Assembly: GCA_020026155.1 (NCBI GenBank)
Contig: JAHHQX010000012.1
Location: 1 to 54,166 of the forward strand
From: Actinobacillus sp.
GTDB taxonomy: Bacteria > Pseudomonadota > Gammaproteobacteria > Enterobacterales > Pasteurellaceae
Length of the DNA: 54,166 bases
Direction of reading: 5' to 3'
The notes beneath the pieces are model-generated. The model was not told the DNA's origin. It saw only the letters and a program-made list of their open reading frames with translations, and did no database searches. Shown here in pieces: positions 18,647 through 27,311 of the stretch. The first letter of the stretch is position 1. Every line of letters begins with the position of its first letter. A program made the translations under genes and the position numbers.

Positions 18647-19264
18647 ATGAAAGTTACAAAAGATAAAGTAGTAAGCATCGCTTATCAACTACGCAACCAA
18701 GATGGTGTTTTAATCGATGAAGCACCGGCAAACCAACCTTTAACTTATTTACAAGGTCACAATAACCTTATTATTGGTCTTGAAAATGCGTTAGAAGGCA
18801 AAGACGTTGGCGAAAAATTTGAAGTTCGCGTAAAACCTGAAGAAGGTTACGGTGAATACAGTGACATGATGGTACAACGTGTACCAAAAGCTGCATTTGA
18901 AGGTGCGGTTGAAGAACTAAAACCAGGTATGCGCTTTATTGCTGAAACAGATCGTGGTCCACTTCCAGTTGTTATCACAGCAGTAGAAGGTGACGAAGTT
19001 GTTGTTGACGGTAACCACATGCTTGCTGGTCAAGAATTACTATTCAACGTAGAAGTTGTAGATGTTCGTGATGCAACTTTAGAAGAATTAGCACACGGTC
19101 ATATCCACGCTGCACCAGCACAAGATGGTTGCTGTGGCGGTCATGGTCATCACCATGAAGCGGAACACGAATGCTGTGGTGGCCACGGTCATGATCACGA
19201 AGACGATCATGAATGCTGTGGTGGTCACGGTGAAGGTAAAGGCGGTTGCGGCTGCAGCCACTAA
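18647..19264 (+). CDS. slyD: FKBP-type peptidyl-prolyl isomerase SlyD with metal-binding tail
   Basis: Cytoplasmic prolyl isomerase and chaperone that also handles nickel for hydrogenase maturation in E. coli. It has 205 residues. The FKBP core with an inserted flap begins MKVTKDKVVSIAYQLRNQDG; the region from about residue 148 is a His/Cys-rich tail built from near-repeats of ECCGGHGHDHE and ending GGCGCSH, typical of SlyD. GAGG precedes the ATG. A strong terminator shared with the convergent glycosyltransferase follows. Confidence 0.95.
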   Translation: MKVTKDKVVSIAYQLRNQDGVLIDEAPANQPLTYLQGHNNLIIGLENALEGKDVGEKFEVRVKPEEGYGEYSDMMVQRVPKAAFEGAVEELKPGMRFIAETDRGPLPVVITAVEGDEVVVDGNHMLAGQELLFNVEVVDVRDATLEELAHGHIHAAPAQDGCCGGHGHHHEAEHECCGGHGHDHEDDHECCGGHGEGKGGCGCSH

Positions 19265-19283
19265 TCTTTACCGATTAAGTGAT

Positions 19284-19317
19284 AAAAAAGCGATGAGTAA
19301 AATCATCGCTTTTTTTT
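19284..19317. terminator. Terminator after slyD, overlapping the end of the GT8 gene
   Basis: AAAAAAGCGATGA (19284-19296) pairs with TCATCGCTTTTTT (19303-19315); T-rich on the right and A-rich on the left, so it can act in both directions between converging genes. Confidence 0.88.
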
Positions 19318-20236
19318 AATATACGCCTTTAAAACGATAACGTAATTTACGCATAAAGCGTTTATAGCGAATAATAAAACTAACCGATTTAAATTTATCG
19401 GTCCATTCAAGAGGAAGCGGTAGAATATCTTTTACCTGTTTCGCATACTGACTAAAAATCGTTGCTCCCAAAGACACTGCCTCAGGCATCCAAGGTTTCA
19501 CATGCCCTGTACTATGATAAATAGCCACTGGCATGTTACAAGTAGTACCGCCTAAAAGGTTTTCAACAGTATCCCATCTCGTTACACATTTCCGAGTATC
19601 AGTTTGAAAATTGTAACGTGCATCAACACATATCTTACTGCCATTAAAAATATAATTAAGGATATCTTGATCCTGAAAAGTAAAATTTGGAAATTTTTTA
19701 ATAAAATCAGAAATATCCTCTTTTAAATTTCGCGTACGCCACATTTCTAAATTCAAAAGCATTACACCAGCATTAAAATAAACATCCTTAGAAGATAATC
19801 CTATTGTCGTTTTATATTCTTTATCTCCAATATTAAATAAAATATCAGGCACAATAGCTAAGGCATTCTCACCAAAATCAATATGATAAAACGTAGATAA
19901 ATTCGCATTAACAATTAAGTCAATGTCCATATACAAAATTCTATCAAGAGTATTGGGTAAATAATCAACCGCAAATAATCGTGCATAGGTGACTGAACTA
20001 ATATAACTAATAGTTGTAGGTAGATCCTCAAATTGCAGAGGATCAATTTCAATAAAAGTTATTTCACTACTTTGTTTTTGACAAAACGCTTTAAGATACT
20101 CTTGAGATGTTTGAGAAATATTTAATGAAAGTACATAAAAATGGACTGATTCCTCTGGATGATTCTTGATGATACTTAATGCAACAACACTGAGATAAGG
20201 GACATAATTTTCGTCACAATTAAAAAGGATATTCAT
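19316..20236 (-). CDS. Glycosyltransferase family 8 (LPS/LOS hexosyltransferase-like)
   Basis: Retaining glycosyltransferase of the LgtC/WaaJ type, 306 residues from the ATG at 20236 (GGGA lies just upstream; a GTG four codons earlier is the alternative). The N-terminus MNILFNCDENYVPYLSVVAL, the metal-binding DxD in RILYMDIDLIVN near residue 100, FQDQDILNYIF near 185, and HSTGHVKPW near 260 define the GT8 fold. A basic C-terminal helix suggests peripheral membrane attachment. It probably adds a hexose to lipooligosaccharide, but acceptor and sugar cannot be told. The gene looks richer in A+T than its neighbours. No simple repeats for phase variation are present. Confidence 0.8.
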   Translation of the reverse strand: MNILFNCDENYVPYLSVVALSIIKNHPEESVHFYVLSLNISQTSQEYLKAFCQKQSSEITFIEIDPLQFEDLPTTISYISSVTYARLFAVDYLPNTLDRILYMDIDLIVNANLSTFYHIDFGENALAIVPDILFNIGDKEYKTTIGLSSKDVYFNAGVMLLNLEMWRTRNLKEDISDFIKKFPNFTFQDQDILNYIFNGSKICVDARYNFQTDTRKCVTRWDTVENLLGGTTCNMPVAIYHSTGHVKPWMPEAVSLGATIFSQYAKQVKDILPLPLEWTDKFKSVSFIIRYKRFMRKLRYRFKGVY

Positions 20237-20305
20237 GCTTTTTCCCACTTATAAATAATTTTGAAATTATACTGTTTTTTAATCTTAGTGTCACAATAAT
20301 GAACA

Positions 20306-20345
20306 ACGCCCCAATTCTCATAAAATTTTATGAAAATCGGGGCGT
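20306..20345. repeat. Dispersed palindromic repeat, copy D (after asnA)
   Basis: ACGCCCCAATTCTCATAAAA followed by its near-complement ending GAAAATCGGGGCGT: a continuous hairpin just after asnA. The two plus-strand mismatches (A-C and C-A) both become G-U pairs in the minus-strand transcript. Confidence 0.88.
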
Positions 20346-20366
20346 GATTTATTTTTTAATTCTTCT

Positions 20367-21359
20367 CTAAAGAATATTTGCGTATTGTTCTGTTAATGCT
20401 TGAGGCCAAACGCTTGATTGAACCTCACCGATATGATGTTTGTGTAATAACAACATAGCAAGACGGGACTGACCAATTCCACCGCCAATTGAAAGAGGTA
20501 ATTTGCCACTCACAAGATCTTGGTGCCATGCAAATTTTAAACGTTCCTCATCGCCTGTAAGGGCTAATTGAGTTCTTAAAGCACTTTCATCCACACGGAT
20601 ACCCATTGAAGATAACTCAAAAGCACGTTCTAATGTTGGGTTCCACACGAGAATATCGCCGTTTAAGCCTTTATAATCGCCTTCTGAAACCGTCGTCCAG
20701 TCGTCATAATCTGGAGCGCGCACATCATGTGGTTTACCGTCAGACAATGCCCCACCAATCCCGATTAGGAAGACAGCGCCATATTCTTTACAAATCGCGT
20801 TTTCACGTTCTTTGTCTGTCATACCAGGAAAACGTTTTACGAGATCTTCACTTTGAACAAAGGTAATTTTTTCTGGTAAAAATGGGGTTAGTGAGAATTT
20901 TTCTGCGACAGCCTGCTCAGTTTCACGCATTGCGGCGTAAATACTTTCCACTGTTTCTTTTAAATAACTTAAATCACGGCGTCCTGTCGGAATCACTTTT
21001 TCCCAATCCCACTGATCAACAAACACACTATGTGTTTGATCAAGGCTATCTTCATCGGGACGCAATGCTTTCATATGAACAAAAAGTCCTTCACCTTCTT
21101 TGAAAGAAAAGCGCGCTAAAGTATGACGTTTCCACTTAGCCAAAGAATGGACCACTTCAAAGGTTGCTCCTGGAATCTGTTTTACATTAACTTGAACCGC
21201 TTTTTCTGTACCAGAAAGATTATCTTGAATACCATTACCTACTTGACTTAAAATTGGTCCTTGTACTTCCACAAGTCCCAAATGTTCCATAAGTTTTTGG
21301 GTAAAAGTATTTTTAGCAAAGCTAATTTCTTGTTGTTGTAAAATAAATGATTTTTTCAT
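20367..21359 (-). CDS. asnA: Aspartate-ammonia ligase (asparagine synthetase A)
   Basis: Makes asparagine from aspartate and ammonia with ATP hydrolysis to AMP; structurally related to class II aminoacyl-tRNA synthetases. It has 330 residues, identical in length to E. coli AsnA. Recognised by MKKSFILQQQEISFAKNTF, GNGIQDNLSGTEKAV, VHSLAKWKRHTL and the final motif SIGGGIGQSRLAMLLL (motif 3 type). It is divergent from asnC, its usual activator. asnA and ansA (asparaginase) occur in the same window but not in one operon. Confidence 0.96.
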   Translation of the reverse strand: MKKSFILQQQEISFAKNTFTQKLMEHLGLVEVQGPILSQVGNGIQDNLSGTEKAVQVNVKQIPGATFEVVHSLAKWKRHTLARFSFKEGEGLFVHMKALRPDEDSLDQTHSVFVDQWDWEKVIPTGRRDLSYLKETVESIYAAMRETEQAVAEKFSLTPFLPEKITFVQSEDLVKRFPGMTDKERENAICKEYGAVFLIGIGGALSDGKPHDVRAPDYDDWTTVSEGDYKGLNGDILVWNPTLERAFELSSMGIRVDESALRTQLALTGDEERLKFAWHQDLVSGKLPLSIGGGIGQSRLAMLLLHKHHIGEVQSSVWPQALTEQYANIL

Positions 21360-21418
21360 ATTCTTTACCTACGTCTATATTTTTAGGTTATTTTGTAATT
21401 TTTAGAAATTATTTAGAA

Positions 21419-21440
21419 AAATGTGACGCGTGTCAAACAC
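21419..21440. promoter_or_regulatory. CRP site between asnA and asnC
   Basis: TGTGA-CGCGTG-TCAAA (21422-21437) matches the CRP consensus except for one base in the right half. Its centre (21429.5) is 41.5 bp before the start predicted from a -10-like TATCAT at 21459-21464 reading toward asnC. Confidence 0.6.
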
Positions 21441-21543
21441 TGACATAAAGAAATACGCTATCATTTAGATAATATTTAAAATATTAAATTATTTTTAGAT
21501 ATTTTCTATTTTTATTAATTTAAAGGAAGGGAGTAAGGGTAAA

Positions 21544-21996
21544 ATGCTTAATCTCGATGATTTAGATAAGAAAATTTTAACTGTTTTAGTAAAAGACGCA
21601 CGCACGCCTTATGCAGAAATGGCGAAAAATTTTGGCGTAAGTCCCGGGACCATCCATGTGCGGGTGGAAAAAATGCGCCAATCTGGCATTATTCAAGGCA
21701 CAAAAATCAAAATTGATGCACAACGCCTCGGCTATGATGTTTGCTGTTTTATCGGGATTATCCTAAAAAGTGCCAAAGATTACGATAAAGTGATTCAACA
21801 ATTAGAACGAATCAATGAGGTTGTAGAGGCCTACTACACTACGGGGAACTACTCTATCTTTATCAAAGTTATGACGCACACTATCGCTGAATTACATTCC
21901 GTCCTATCCTCCAAAATCCAATTAATCGAAGAAATTCAATCAACTGAAACTTTAATCTCTATGCAGAATCCAATTTTGCGAGATATTCAACCATAA
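21544..21996 (+). CDS. asnC: Lrp/AsnC-family transcriptional regulator AsnC
   Basis: Regulator that activates asnA and represses itself, responding to asparagine in E. coli. It has 150 residues: an N-terminal winged helix (LDDLDKKILTVLVKDARTPY ... VSPGTIHVRVEKMRQSGII) and a C-terminal RAM ligand-binding domain. GGAAGG lies upstream. It is divergent from asnA, as in enterobacteria. udp starts only 23 bases after its stop with no terminator between, so the two are probably cotranscribed. Confidence 0.93.
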   Translation: MLNLDDLDKKILTVLVKDARTPYAEMAKNFGVSPGTIHVRVEKMRQSGIIQGTKIKIDAQRLGYDVCCFIGIILKSAKDYDKVIQQLERINEVVEAYYTTGNYSIFIKVMTHTIAELHSVLSSKIQLIEEIQSTETLISMQNPILRDIQP

Positions 21997-22019
21997 ATTT
22001 AATCATTAAGGAGTTCATC

Positions 22020-22772
22020 ATGAGTGAAGTATTTCATCTTGGTTTAACTAAAGCGATGTTAGATGGCGCAAAAGTGGCTATCGTTCCTGGTGCGCCAGAA
22101 CGTGTAGAACGTATCGCACGCTTACTTGATCGTCCACAAAAATTAGCAAGTACCCGTGAATTTACATCTTGGTTAGGTTATATCGAAGATAAAGCAGTAG
22201 TAGTTTGCTCAACTGGTATTGGGGGTCCATCTGTTTCTATCGCTGTTGAAGAATTAGCACAACTTGGCGTACGTACTTTCTTACGCGTAGGTACTACTGG
22301 TGCAATTCAACCAGATATCAACGTAGGTGACTTACTTGTCACGACAGGTGCTGTTCGTTTAGATGGCGCAAGCTTACACTTTGCACCACTGTGCTATCCA
22401 GCGGTTGCTAACTTCCATTGTACTGAAGCACTTTACAAAGTTGCAAAAGAAAGCGCAACCACACATATTGGTATCACAGCATCTTCAGATACTTTCTATC
22501 CTGGTCAAGAACGTTACGACACATACACAGGTAAAGTTTGGAAAGACTATCAAGGTCGTTTAAAACAATGGCAAGAACTTCATGTAATGAACTTCGAAAT
22601 GGAAAGTGCAACCCTCTTCACAATGTGTAGTGCAATGGGATTACGCGCGGGTATGATTTCTGGTGTTATCGTAAACCGTACTCAACAAGAAATTCCTAAC
22701 GAAGAAACCATTAAATCTACTGAACAAAAAGCAATTGAAGCGGTAGTAAAAGCGGTCGCATTATTAGTGTAA
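22020..22772 (+). CDS. udp: Uridine phosphorylase
   Basis: Cleaves uridine with phosphate to uracil and ribose 1-phosphate. It has 250 residues, PNP/UDP phosphorylase family, with VAIVPGAPERVERIA, the phosphate loop and signature RVGTTGAIQPDINVGDLLV near residue 92, and the uridine-contacting NFEMESATLF near 195. AAGGAG precedes the ATG. It follows asnC by 23 bases; in E. coli udp is CRP-dependent, and the CRP site ahead of asnC could serve both here. Strong terminator after it. Confidence 0.96.
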   Translation: MSEVFHLGLTKAMLDGAKVAIVPGAPERVERIARLLDRPQKLASTREFTSWLGYIEDKAVVVCSTGIGGPSVSIAVEELAQLGVRTFLRVGTTGAIQPDINVGDLLVTTGAVRLDGASLHFAPLCYPAVANFHCTEALYKVAKESATTHIGITASSDTFYPGQERYDTYTGKVWKDYQGRLKQWQELHVMNFEMESATLFTMCSAMGLRAGMISGVIVNRTQQEIPNEETIKSTEQKAIEAVVKAVALLV

Positions 22773-22797
22773 TAGATTCTCAAATTTGAGATACAGA

Positions 22798-22825
22798 AAT
22801 GCCTCGTTTTTGCGAGGCATTTTTT
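22798..22825 (+). terminator. Terminator of asnC-udp
   Basis: AATGCCTCG (22798-22806) pairs with CGAGGCATT (22813-22821), followed by a T-run. Confidence 0.88.
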
Positions 22826-22835
22826 ATATGAATCG

Positions 22836-24212
22836 TTAGATAAAGAATGCGTTTGGTTGGAAAAGTTTTTCCACTTCTGGTACATATTTTTTATCATTAA
22901 TATATACGATGACGTGATCGTTTTCCTGAATAGTCACTTTGCGTTTTGCAATAATCACTTCTCCATCCCGCACAATCGCTGCAATAACTGTGCCGATTGG
23001 AAGTTTTAATTCTTCTATCGTACGTCCAATTACTTGGCTGGTTGTTGGATCGCCATGCACCACAATTTCATCGGCTTCCGCTAACCCATGACGCATAGAA
23101 ATCGCATTCACCACGTCCCCTTTACGCACATAACTCAACATGGCTGAAACCGTGGTTTGTTGCGGAGAAATCGCAATGTCAATTGTCCCACCTTGTACAA
23201 GGTTTACATACGCCATACGTTGGATCAATACCATCGCATTTTTTGCGCCTAAGCGTTTAGCTAAAAGGGCTGCCATGATATTGGTTTCATCATCACTGGT
23301 TAAACACAAAAATACATCTGTTGCTTCAATATTTTCTTCAAATAACAATGATTCATCGGACGGATCGCCTTGGAATACCAACGTTTTTGATAAATCTTCT
23401 GCTAATTGCATTGCACGTTTTGGATTACGCTCAATCAATTTTACATTACATTGATTTTCTAATTTTTTAGCCACACCAATTGCAATATTCCCGCCACCAA
23501 TAATCATGATACGTTTATATGGGCGTTCTAAACGTTGCAACTCTGACATAATAGCTTTGATGTTTTCAGTCGCACATACGAAAGTAATTTCATCCCCTGC
23601 TTCAACAATTGTCGAACCTTGTGGGCGAATAATCTTATCATTGCGTTTAATCGCAACAATGCGTGAATCAATATGCGGTAAATGATCTTTTAATGCTGAA
23701 ATCGGTGATCCCACTAACGGACCACCATAGTAAGCGCGTACCACGACAATACTGATTAAATCATTTGCTAAATGCGAGATTTGCAATGCACCTGGGTAGC
23801 TGATTAAGCGTGTAATCTCTTCAACGACTAAACGCTCAGGTGAAATAATATGATCAATTGGAATCACATTATTTTGAAAAAGCTTATCTTTTTCACGTAA
23901 ATATTCTGAATTACGAATACGAGCAACCTTAACTGGCGTATTAAACAGCGTATACGCTACCTGGCACGCGATCATATTCACTTCATCTGAACTCGTCACC
24001 GCAACCAATAAATCAGCATCCGCGGCCCCTGCTTGGCGCAGAATAGAAGGAGAAGATGCCAGCCCAGCCAATACGCGCAAGTCATGCTTGGATTCTAAAT
24101 TATCTAAGGTATTTTGATCATTATCGACAAGGGTAATATCATTATCTTCACCCACAAGATTTTCTGCGAGCGTTGAACCAACTTGTCCAGCACCTAAAAT
24201 AATAATTTTCAT
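22836..24212 (-). CDS. trkA: Trk potassium uptake NAD-binding protein TrkA
   Basis: Cytoplasmic gating subunit of the Trk K+ uptake system, acting with the membrane proteins TrkH/TrkG. It has 458 residues in two repeats, each with an NAD-binding RCK-N domain (GAGQVGSTLAENL at residue 7; IIGGGNIAIGVAKKL near 235) and an RCK-C domain. It is last in def-fmt-rsmB-trkA, starting three bases after the rsmB stop. No Trk membrane subunit gene lies in this window. Confidence 0.96.
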   Translation of the reverse strand: MKIIILGAGQVGSTLAENLVGEDNDITLVDNDQNTLDNLESKHDLRVLAGLASSPSILRQAGAADADLLVAVTSSDEVNMIACQVAYTLFNTPVKVARIRNSEYLREKDKLFQNNVIPIDHIISPERLVVEEITRLISYPGALQISHLANDLISIVVVRAYYGGPLVGSPISALKDHLPHIDSRIVAIKRNDKIIRPQGSTIVEAGDEITFVCATENIKAIMSELQRLERPYKRIMIIGGGNIAIGVAKKLENQCNVKLIERNPKRAMQLAEDLSKTLVFQGDPSDESLLFEENIEATDVFLCLTSDDETNIMAALLAKRLGAKNAMVLIQRMAYVNLVQGGTIDIAISPQQTTVSAMLSYVRKGDVVNAISMRHGLAEADEIVVHGDPTTSQVIGRTIEELKLPIGTVIAAIVRDGEVIIAKRKVTIQENDHVIVYINDKKYVPEVEKLFQPNAFFI

Positions 24213-24215
24213 AGC

Positions 24216-25580
24216 CTATTTACTCTCTTTACTTTGCTTTTTCAATTTTGCATAAAAGAAGCCATCACCGCCATTAGCCTGCGGTAAAAATTGTTGCCCT
24301 ACGCTTTCAGCAGTTTGTCCTTCAAAAGGTAACATCACAAGTTCAGCATCAGGGTGTGCTTTTAAAAAACGTTCAATTTGTTGACGATTTTCCTGTGCAA
24401 GCACTGAACAAGTTGCATAAAGCAATGTGCCATTATCTTTTAATAACCCCCACATTGCCTCTAAGATTTTATACTGTAATGCGACAAGTTGAGGAATATC
24501 TTCAGGTTGACGTAACCATTTAATATCTGGATGGCGACGAATTACCCCCGTTGCTGAACATGGCGCATCAAGGAGAATTTTATCGAACTGAGGTTTATTT
24601 TTCCACCAAGCTTGTGGATTACTCGCATCCGCGCAAATAATCTCAGCACTTTGTTTTAAGCGTGTTAAGTTTTCTCTGACACGTTTTAAACGGTTTTCCT
24701 CCACATCCAATGCCACAACTTGTGCTTCAGGAGCTAATTCTAGAATATGCGTTGTTTTTCCACCTGGGGCGGCACAAGCATCTAAAATAAGCTCACCATT
24801 TTGTGGCTCTAATAAGCGCGCAGCCCATTGTGCATGCACATCTTGAACGGTTACGTCCCCTTCATCAAAGTTCGGTAATTTTTGAACGCCACATGCCTCG
24901 AGTAAACGTAATGCTTGTGGATGCAGATCGGTTGCGGTTTCAATCCCATTTGCTTGCAAAGCTTGACGATAATCATCCCGTGCAATTTTTGCATTAACCC
25001 GTAACCACATTGGTGGTTTTTGATTATTCGCCTCAATAATTTCACGCCAATTTGGATACACTGGTTTAAGTAAATTAATAAACCAATCTGGATGCATGGT
25101 GTGCCAGTGCTTATCCGCTTTCATAAGAATTTCTTCTTTTTCTCGTAAAAAACGACGTAAAACGGCATTAACCAAAGCACGCATATTATCGACTTTTAAT
25201 GACTTAGTCGCATTAACAACTTCATCTACTGCCGCAAATTCTGGAACACGGGTATATAAAATTTGGTAAAGACCCACCAACAATAAACATTGCACAATGC
25301 GGGTTTTTCCTTTCAGTGGCTTATCTAAAAGATAGGTCAGAATTTTTTCTAAGCGAGGTAGCACTCGGGCAACACCAAAGGTGATTTCCTGTAATAAAGG
25401 AAAGTCTTTAGCTGGCACACGATTTTGATATTCGGGTAAAAGTGCAGACAAGGACTGTCCTTGCTGCATTTTTAGTAAAATTTCTGCAGCTAAGGCGCGT
25501 ACATTACACGCCTCATTTTTCGATAATTTTTTTGTATTTTTCATCACGGGACGCGATGGTTTCTTTTTACTGCTATTCAT
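24216..25580 (-). CDS. rsmB: 16S rRNA (cytosine-967-C5)-methyltransferase RsmB
   Basis: Methylates C967 of 16S rRNA using S-adenosylmethionine. It has 454 residues: an N-terminal NusB-like RNA-binding domain, then a Rossmann methyltransferase domain with DACAAPGGKTTHILEL near residue 265, the DAPCSATGVIRRHPDIKW motif near 325, and the nucleophile cysteine in TCSVLAQEN near 385. A basic Lys-rich N-terminal extension precedes the fold; GGA is about eleven bases before the chosen ATG, and an internal start at codon 13 has no better site. Also called sun. Part of def-fmt-rsmB-trkA. Confidence 0.95.
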   Translation of the reverse strand: MNSSKKKPSRPVMKNTKKLSKNEACNVRALAAEILLKMQQGQSLSALLPEYQNRVPAKDFPLLQEITFGVARVLPRLEKILTYLLDKPLKGKTRIVQCLLLVGLYQILYTRVPEFAAVDEVVNATKSLKVDNMRALVNAVLRRFLREKEEILMKADKHWHTMHPDWFINLLKPVYPNWREIIEANNQKPPMWLRVNAKIARDDYRQALQANGIETATDLHPQALRLLEACGVQKLPNFDEGDVTVQDVHAQWAARLLEPQNGELILDACAAPGGKTTHILELAPEAQVVALDVEENRLKRVRENLTRLKQSAEIICADASNPQAWWKNKPQFDKILLDAPCSATGVIRRHPDIKWLRQPEDIPQLVALQYKILEAMWGLLKDNGTLLYATCSVLAQENRQQIERFLKAHPDAELVMLPFEGQTAESVGQQFLPQANGGDGFFYAKLKKQSKESK

Positions 25581-25600
25581 TTTTGCGTGTCCATTAAAGA

Positions 25601-26557
25601 TTATGCAAGAATCTCGCCAACATTAAACCACGCTGCACGACCATTTAGAAAATCTTGTGCGCTCATCGGTTTTTTGCCCGCAGGTTGCAATTCCAATAGA
25701 TTCAACACGCCATTTGCGGTGGCAATTTGAATACCATTCTTATCTGCTTTTAAAATTTTTCCCGCTTCAACATTCTGGTGAGGTAATACTTCAGCTTTCC
25801 AAATTTTAATACTTTGCGGATTTCCTTTATCATCTTGTGTGTTTAAATATGCCATTGGCCATGGATTAAATGCACGGATATTACGTTCTAACTGTTCAGC
25901 AGAAAGTTGCCAATCTAACTTCGCTTCTTCTTTACTCAGTTTTTTTGCATGTGAAGTCTGGTTTTCATCTTGTTTTTCTGGAACAAACTTACCTGTTTCT
26001 AAGGCATCCAAAACTTCAATTAATGCAGAAGGGGCAATCTGTGCCAATTTGTCATATAGACTACCTGACGTATCCTCAGCAGTGATATCACAATACACTT
26101 TATAGAGCATATCACCAGTGTCCAAACCTTCGTCCATTTGCATAATGGTAACGCCAGTTTGTGCATCGCCAGCCCAAAGGCTACGTTGGATAGGCGCTGC
26201 GCCACGCCATTTCGGTAAAATCGAACCATGTACGTTTAGGCAACCTAAGCGTGCTGCCTCTAATACGGCTTTCGGTAAAATTAATCCATAAGCGACGACC
26301 ACCATGACATCTGCATTTAATGCTGCAAGCTCTGCTTGTGCTTCTTCATTGCGCAAGGTTTTTGGCTGGTAAACGGGAATATCATGTTCCAACGCCAACT
26401 GCTTCACTGGGCTCGCGGTTAATTTTTTACCACGCCCTGCGGGTTTATCAGGTTGCGTATAAACGGCAATGATATTGTGATTTGTTTTTAAAAGGGCATC
26501 CAAATGCTGTGCGGCAAAATCAGGCGTACCCGCAAAAATAATATTTAATGGTTTCAT
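25601..26557 (-). CDS. fmt: Methionyl-tRNA formyltransferase
   Basis: Formylates initiator Met-tRNA using 10-formyl-tetrahydrofolate. It has 318 residues. The start is MKPLNIIFAGTPDFAAQHL, with the catalytic-core motif NVHGSILPKWRGAAPIQ near residue 105 and MQMDEGLDTGDML near 145; the variable loop PDKPAGRGKKL that contacts the acceptor stem is at about 36-46. It lies between def (51 bases upstream) and rsmB (20 bases downstream), the normal order for the formylation/deformylation pair. Confidence 0.97.
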   Translation of the reverse strand: MKPLNIIFAGTPDFAAQHLDALLKTNHNIIAVYTQPDKPAGRGKKLTASPVKQLALEHDIPVYQPKTLRNEEAQAELAALNADVMVVVAYGLILPKAVLEAARLGCLNVHGSILPKWRGAAPIQRSLWAGDAQTGVTIMQMDEGLDTGDMLYKVYCDITAEDTSGSLYDKLAQIAPSALIEVLDALETGKFVPEKQDENQTSHAKKLSKEEAKLDWQLSAEQLERNIRAFNPWPMAYLNTQDDKGNPQSIKIWKAEVLPHQNVEAGKILKADKNGIQIATANGVLNLLELQPAGKKPMSAQDFLNGRAAWFNVGEILA

Positions 26558-26608
26558 AGGTGCTACGTTAAAAAATAAATAAAATGGTTAAAATACAATA
26601 AATTAGCG

Positions 26609-27130
26609 CTATTTTTGATGACGACTAATTTGTTTTTGTAACTTCGTTAATTTCTCTTTAATACGATTGCGTTTTAAAGGAGAAAGATAATCAGCAAAAA
26701 CGATACCTTCTAGGTGATCCATTTCGTGCTGAATACAGATCGCTAATAATTCATCTGCTTCAAGTTCAAATTCTTCACCTTTACGGTTTAATGCACGAAT
26801 TTTAACTTTTTCTTTACGTGGAACAAAGCCATTAAAGCCAGGCAAAGATAAGCAACCTTCTTCAATACCCGTTTCCCCTTCTGATTCAATGATTTCAGGG
26901 TTAATTAAAACTAATTGATTTTGTTTGTCGCCTTCAATATCGATCACGATAAGACGTTTATGGAAATCTACTTGCGTTGCAGCAAGACCGATGCCTTGTT
27001 CTTCGTACATCGTTTCAAACATATTATCAATAAATTCATTAAGTTCCGGTGTAAAATCTTCTTTTGTCATCGGAGCCGCTACTGTTTTAAGGCGCTCATC
27101 CGGATAAATTAAAACATTTAATAAAGCCAT
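26609..27130 (-). CDS. def: Peptide deformylase
   Basis: Metalloenzyme that removes the N-formyl group from nascent proteins. It has 173 residues with the three family motifs: GIGLAATQ (about 46-53), EEGCLSLPG with the metal-binding cysteine (about 88-96), and QHEMDHLEG with two metal-binding histidines and the catalytic glutamate (about 132-140). AGGAAAAG precedes the ATG. It is first in the cluster def-fmt-rsmB-trkA. Confidence 0.98.
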   Translation of the reverse strand: MALLNVLIYPDERLKTVAAPMTKEDFTPELNEFIDNMFETMYEEQGIGLAATQVDFHKRLIVIDIEGDKQNQLVLINPEIIESEGETGIEEGCLSLPGFNGFVPRKEKVKIRALNRKGEEFELEADELLAICIQHEMDHLEGIVFADYLSPLKRNRIKEKLTKLQKQISRHQK

Positions 27131-27241
27131 TTTCTTTTCCTAATAAAATAAAAACGTATCAACTGTACGCTAAATTCTGTCAAAAATACAATAGGTATCC
27201 CCTATTATAAACAAAAATATTATAAAGTCTTACCTTTTAAA

Positions 27242-27285
27242 AAAGGAAAACTTCCGAACATGTATGACTACTCATCCGGAAGTTT
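27242..27285 (-). terminator. Terminator of the TonB-dependent receptor gene
   Basis: On the minus strand AAACTTCCG (27285-27277) pairs with CGGAAGTTT (27256-27248), then TCCTTTTTT. It lies between the receptor gene and def. Confidence 0.75.
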
Positions 27286-27311
27286 ACGAGGGTTGATTAA
27301 TTTATAATGAA

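Noticed and set aside
19316..20236. Naming the GT8 gene lgtC or a specific waa gene
   Set aside because: GT8 motifs are clear, but sugar and acceptor specificity cannot be read from them and the gene has no LOS-cluster neighbours.
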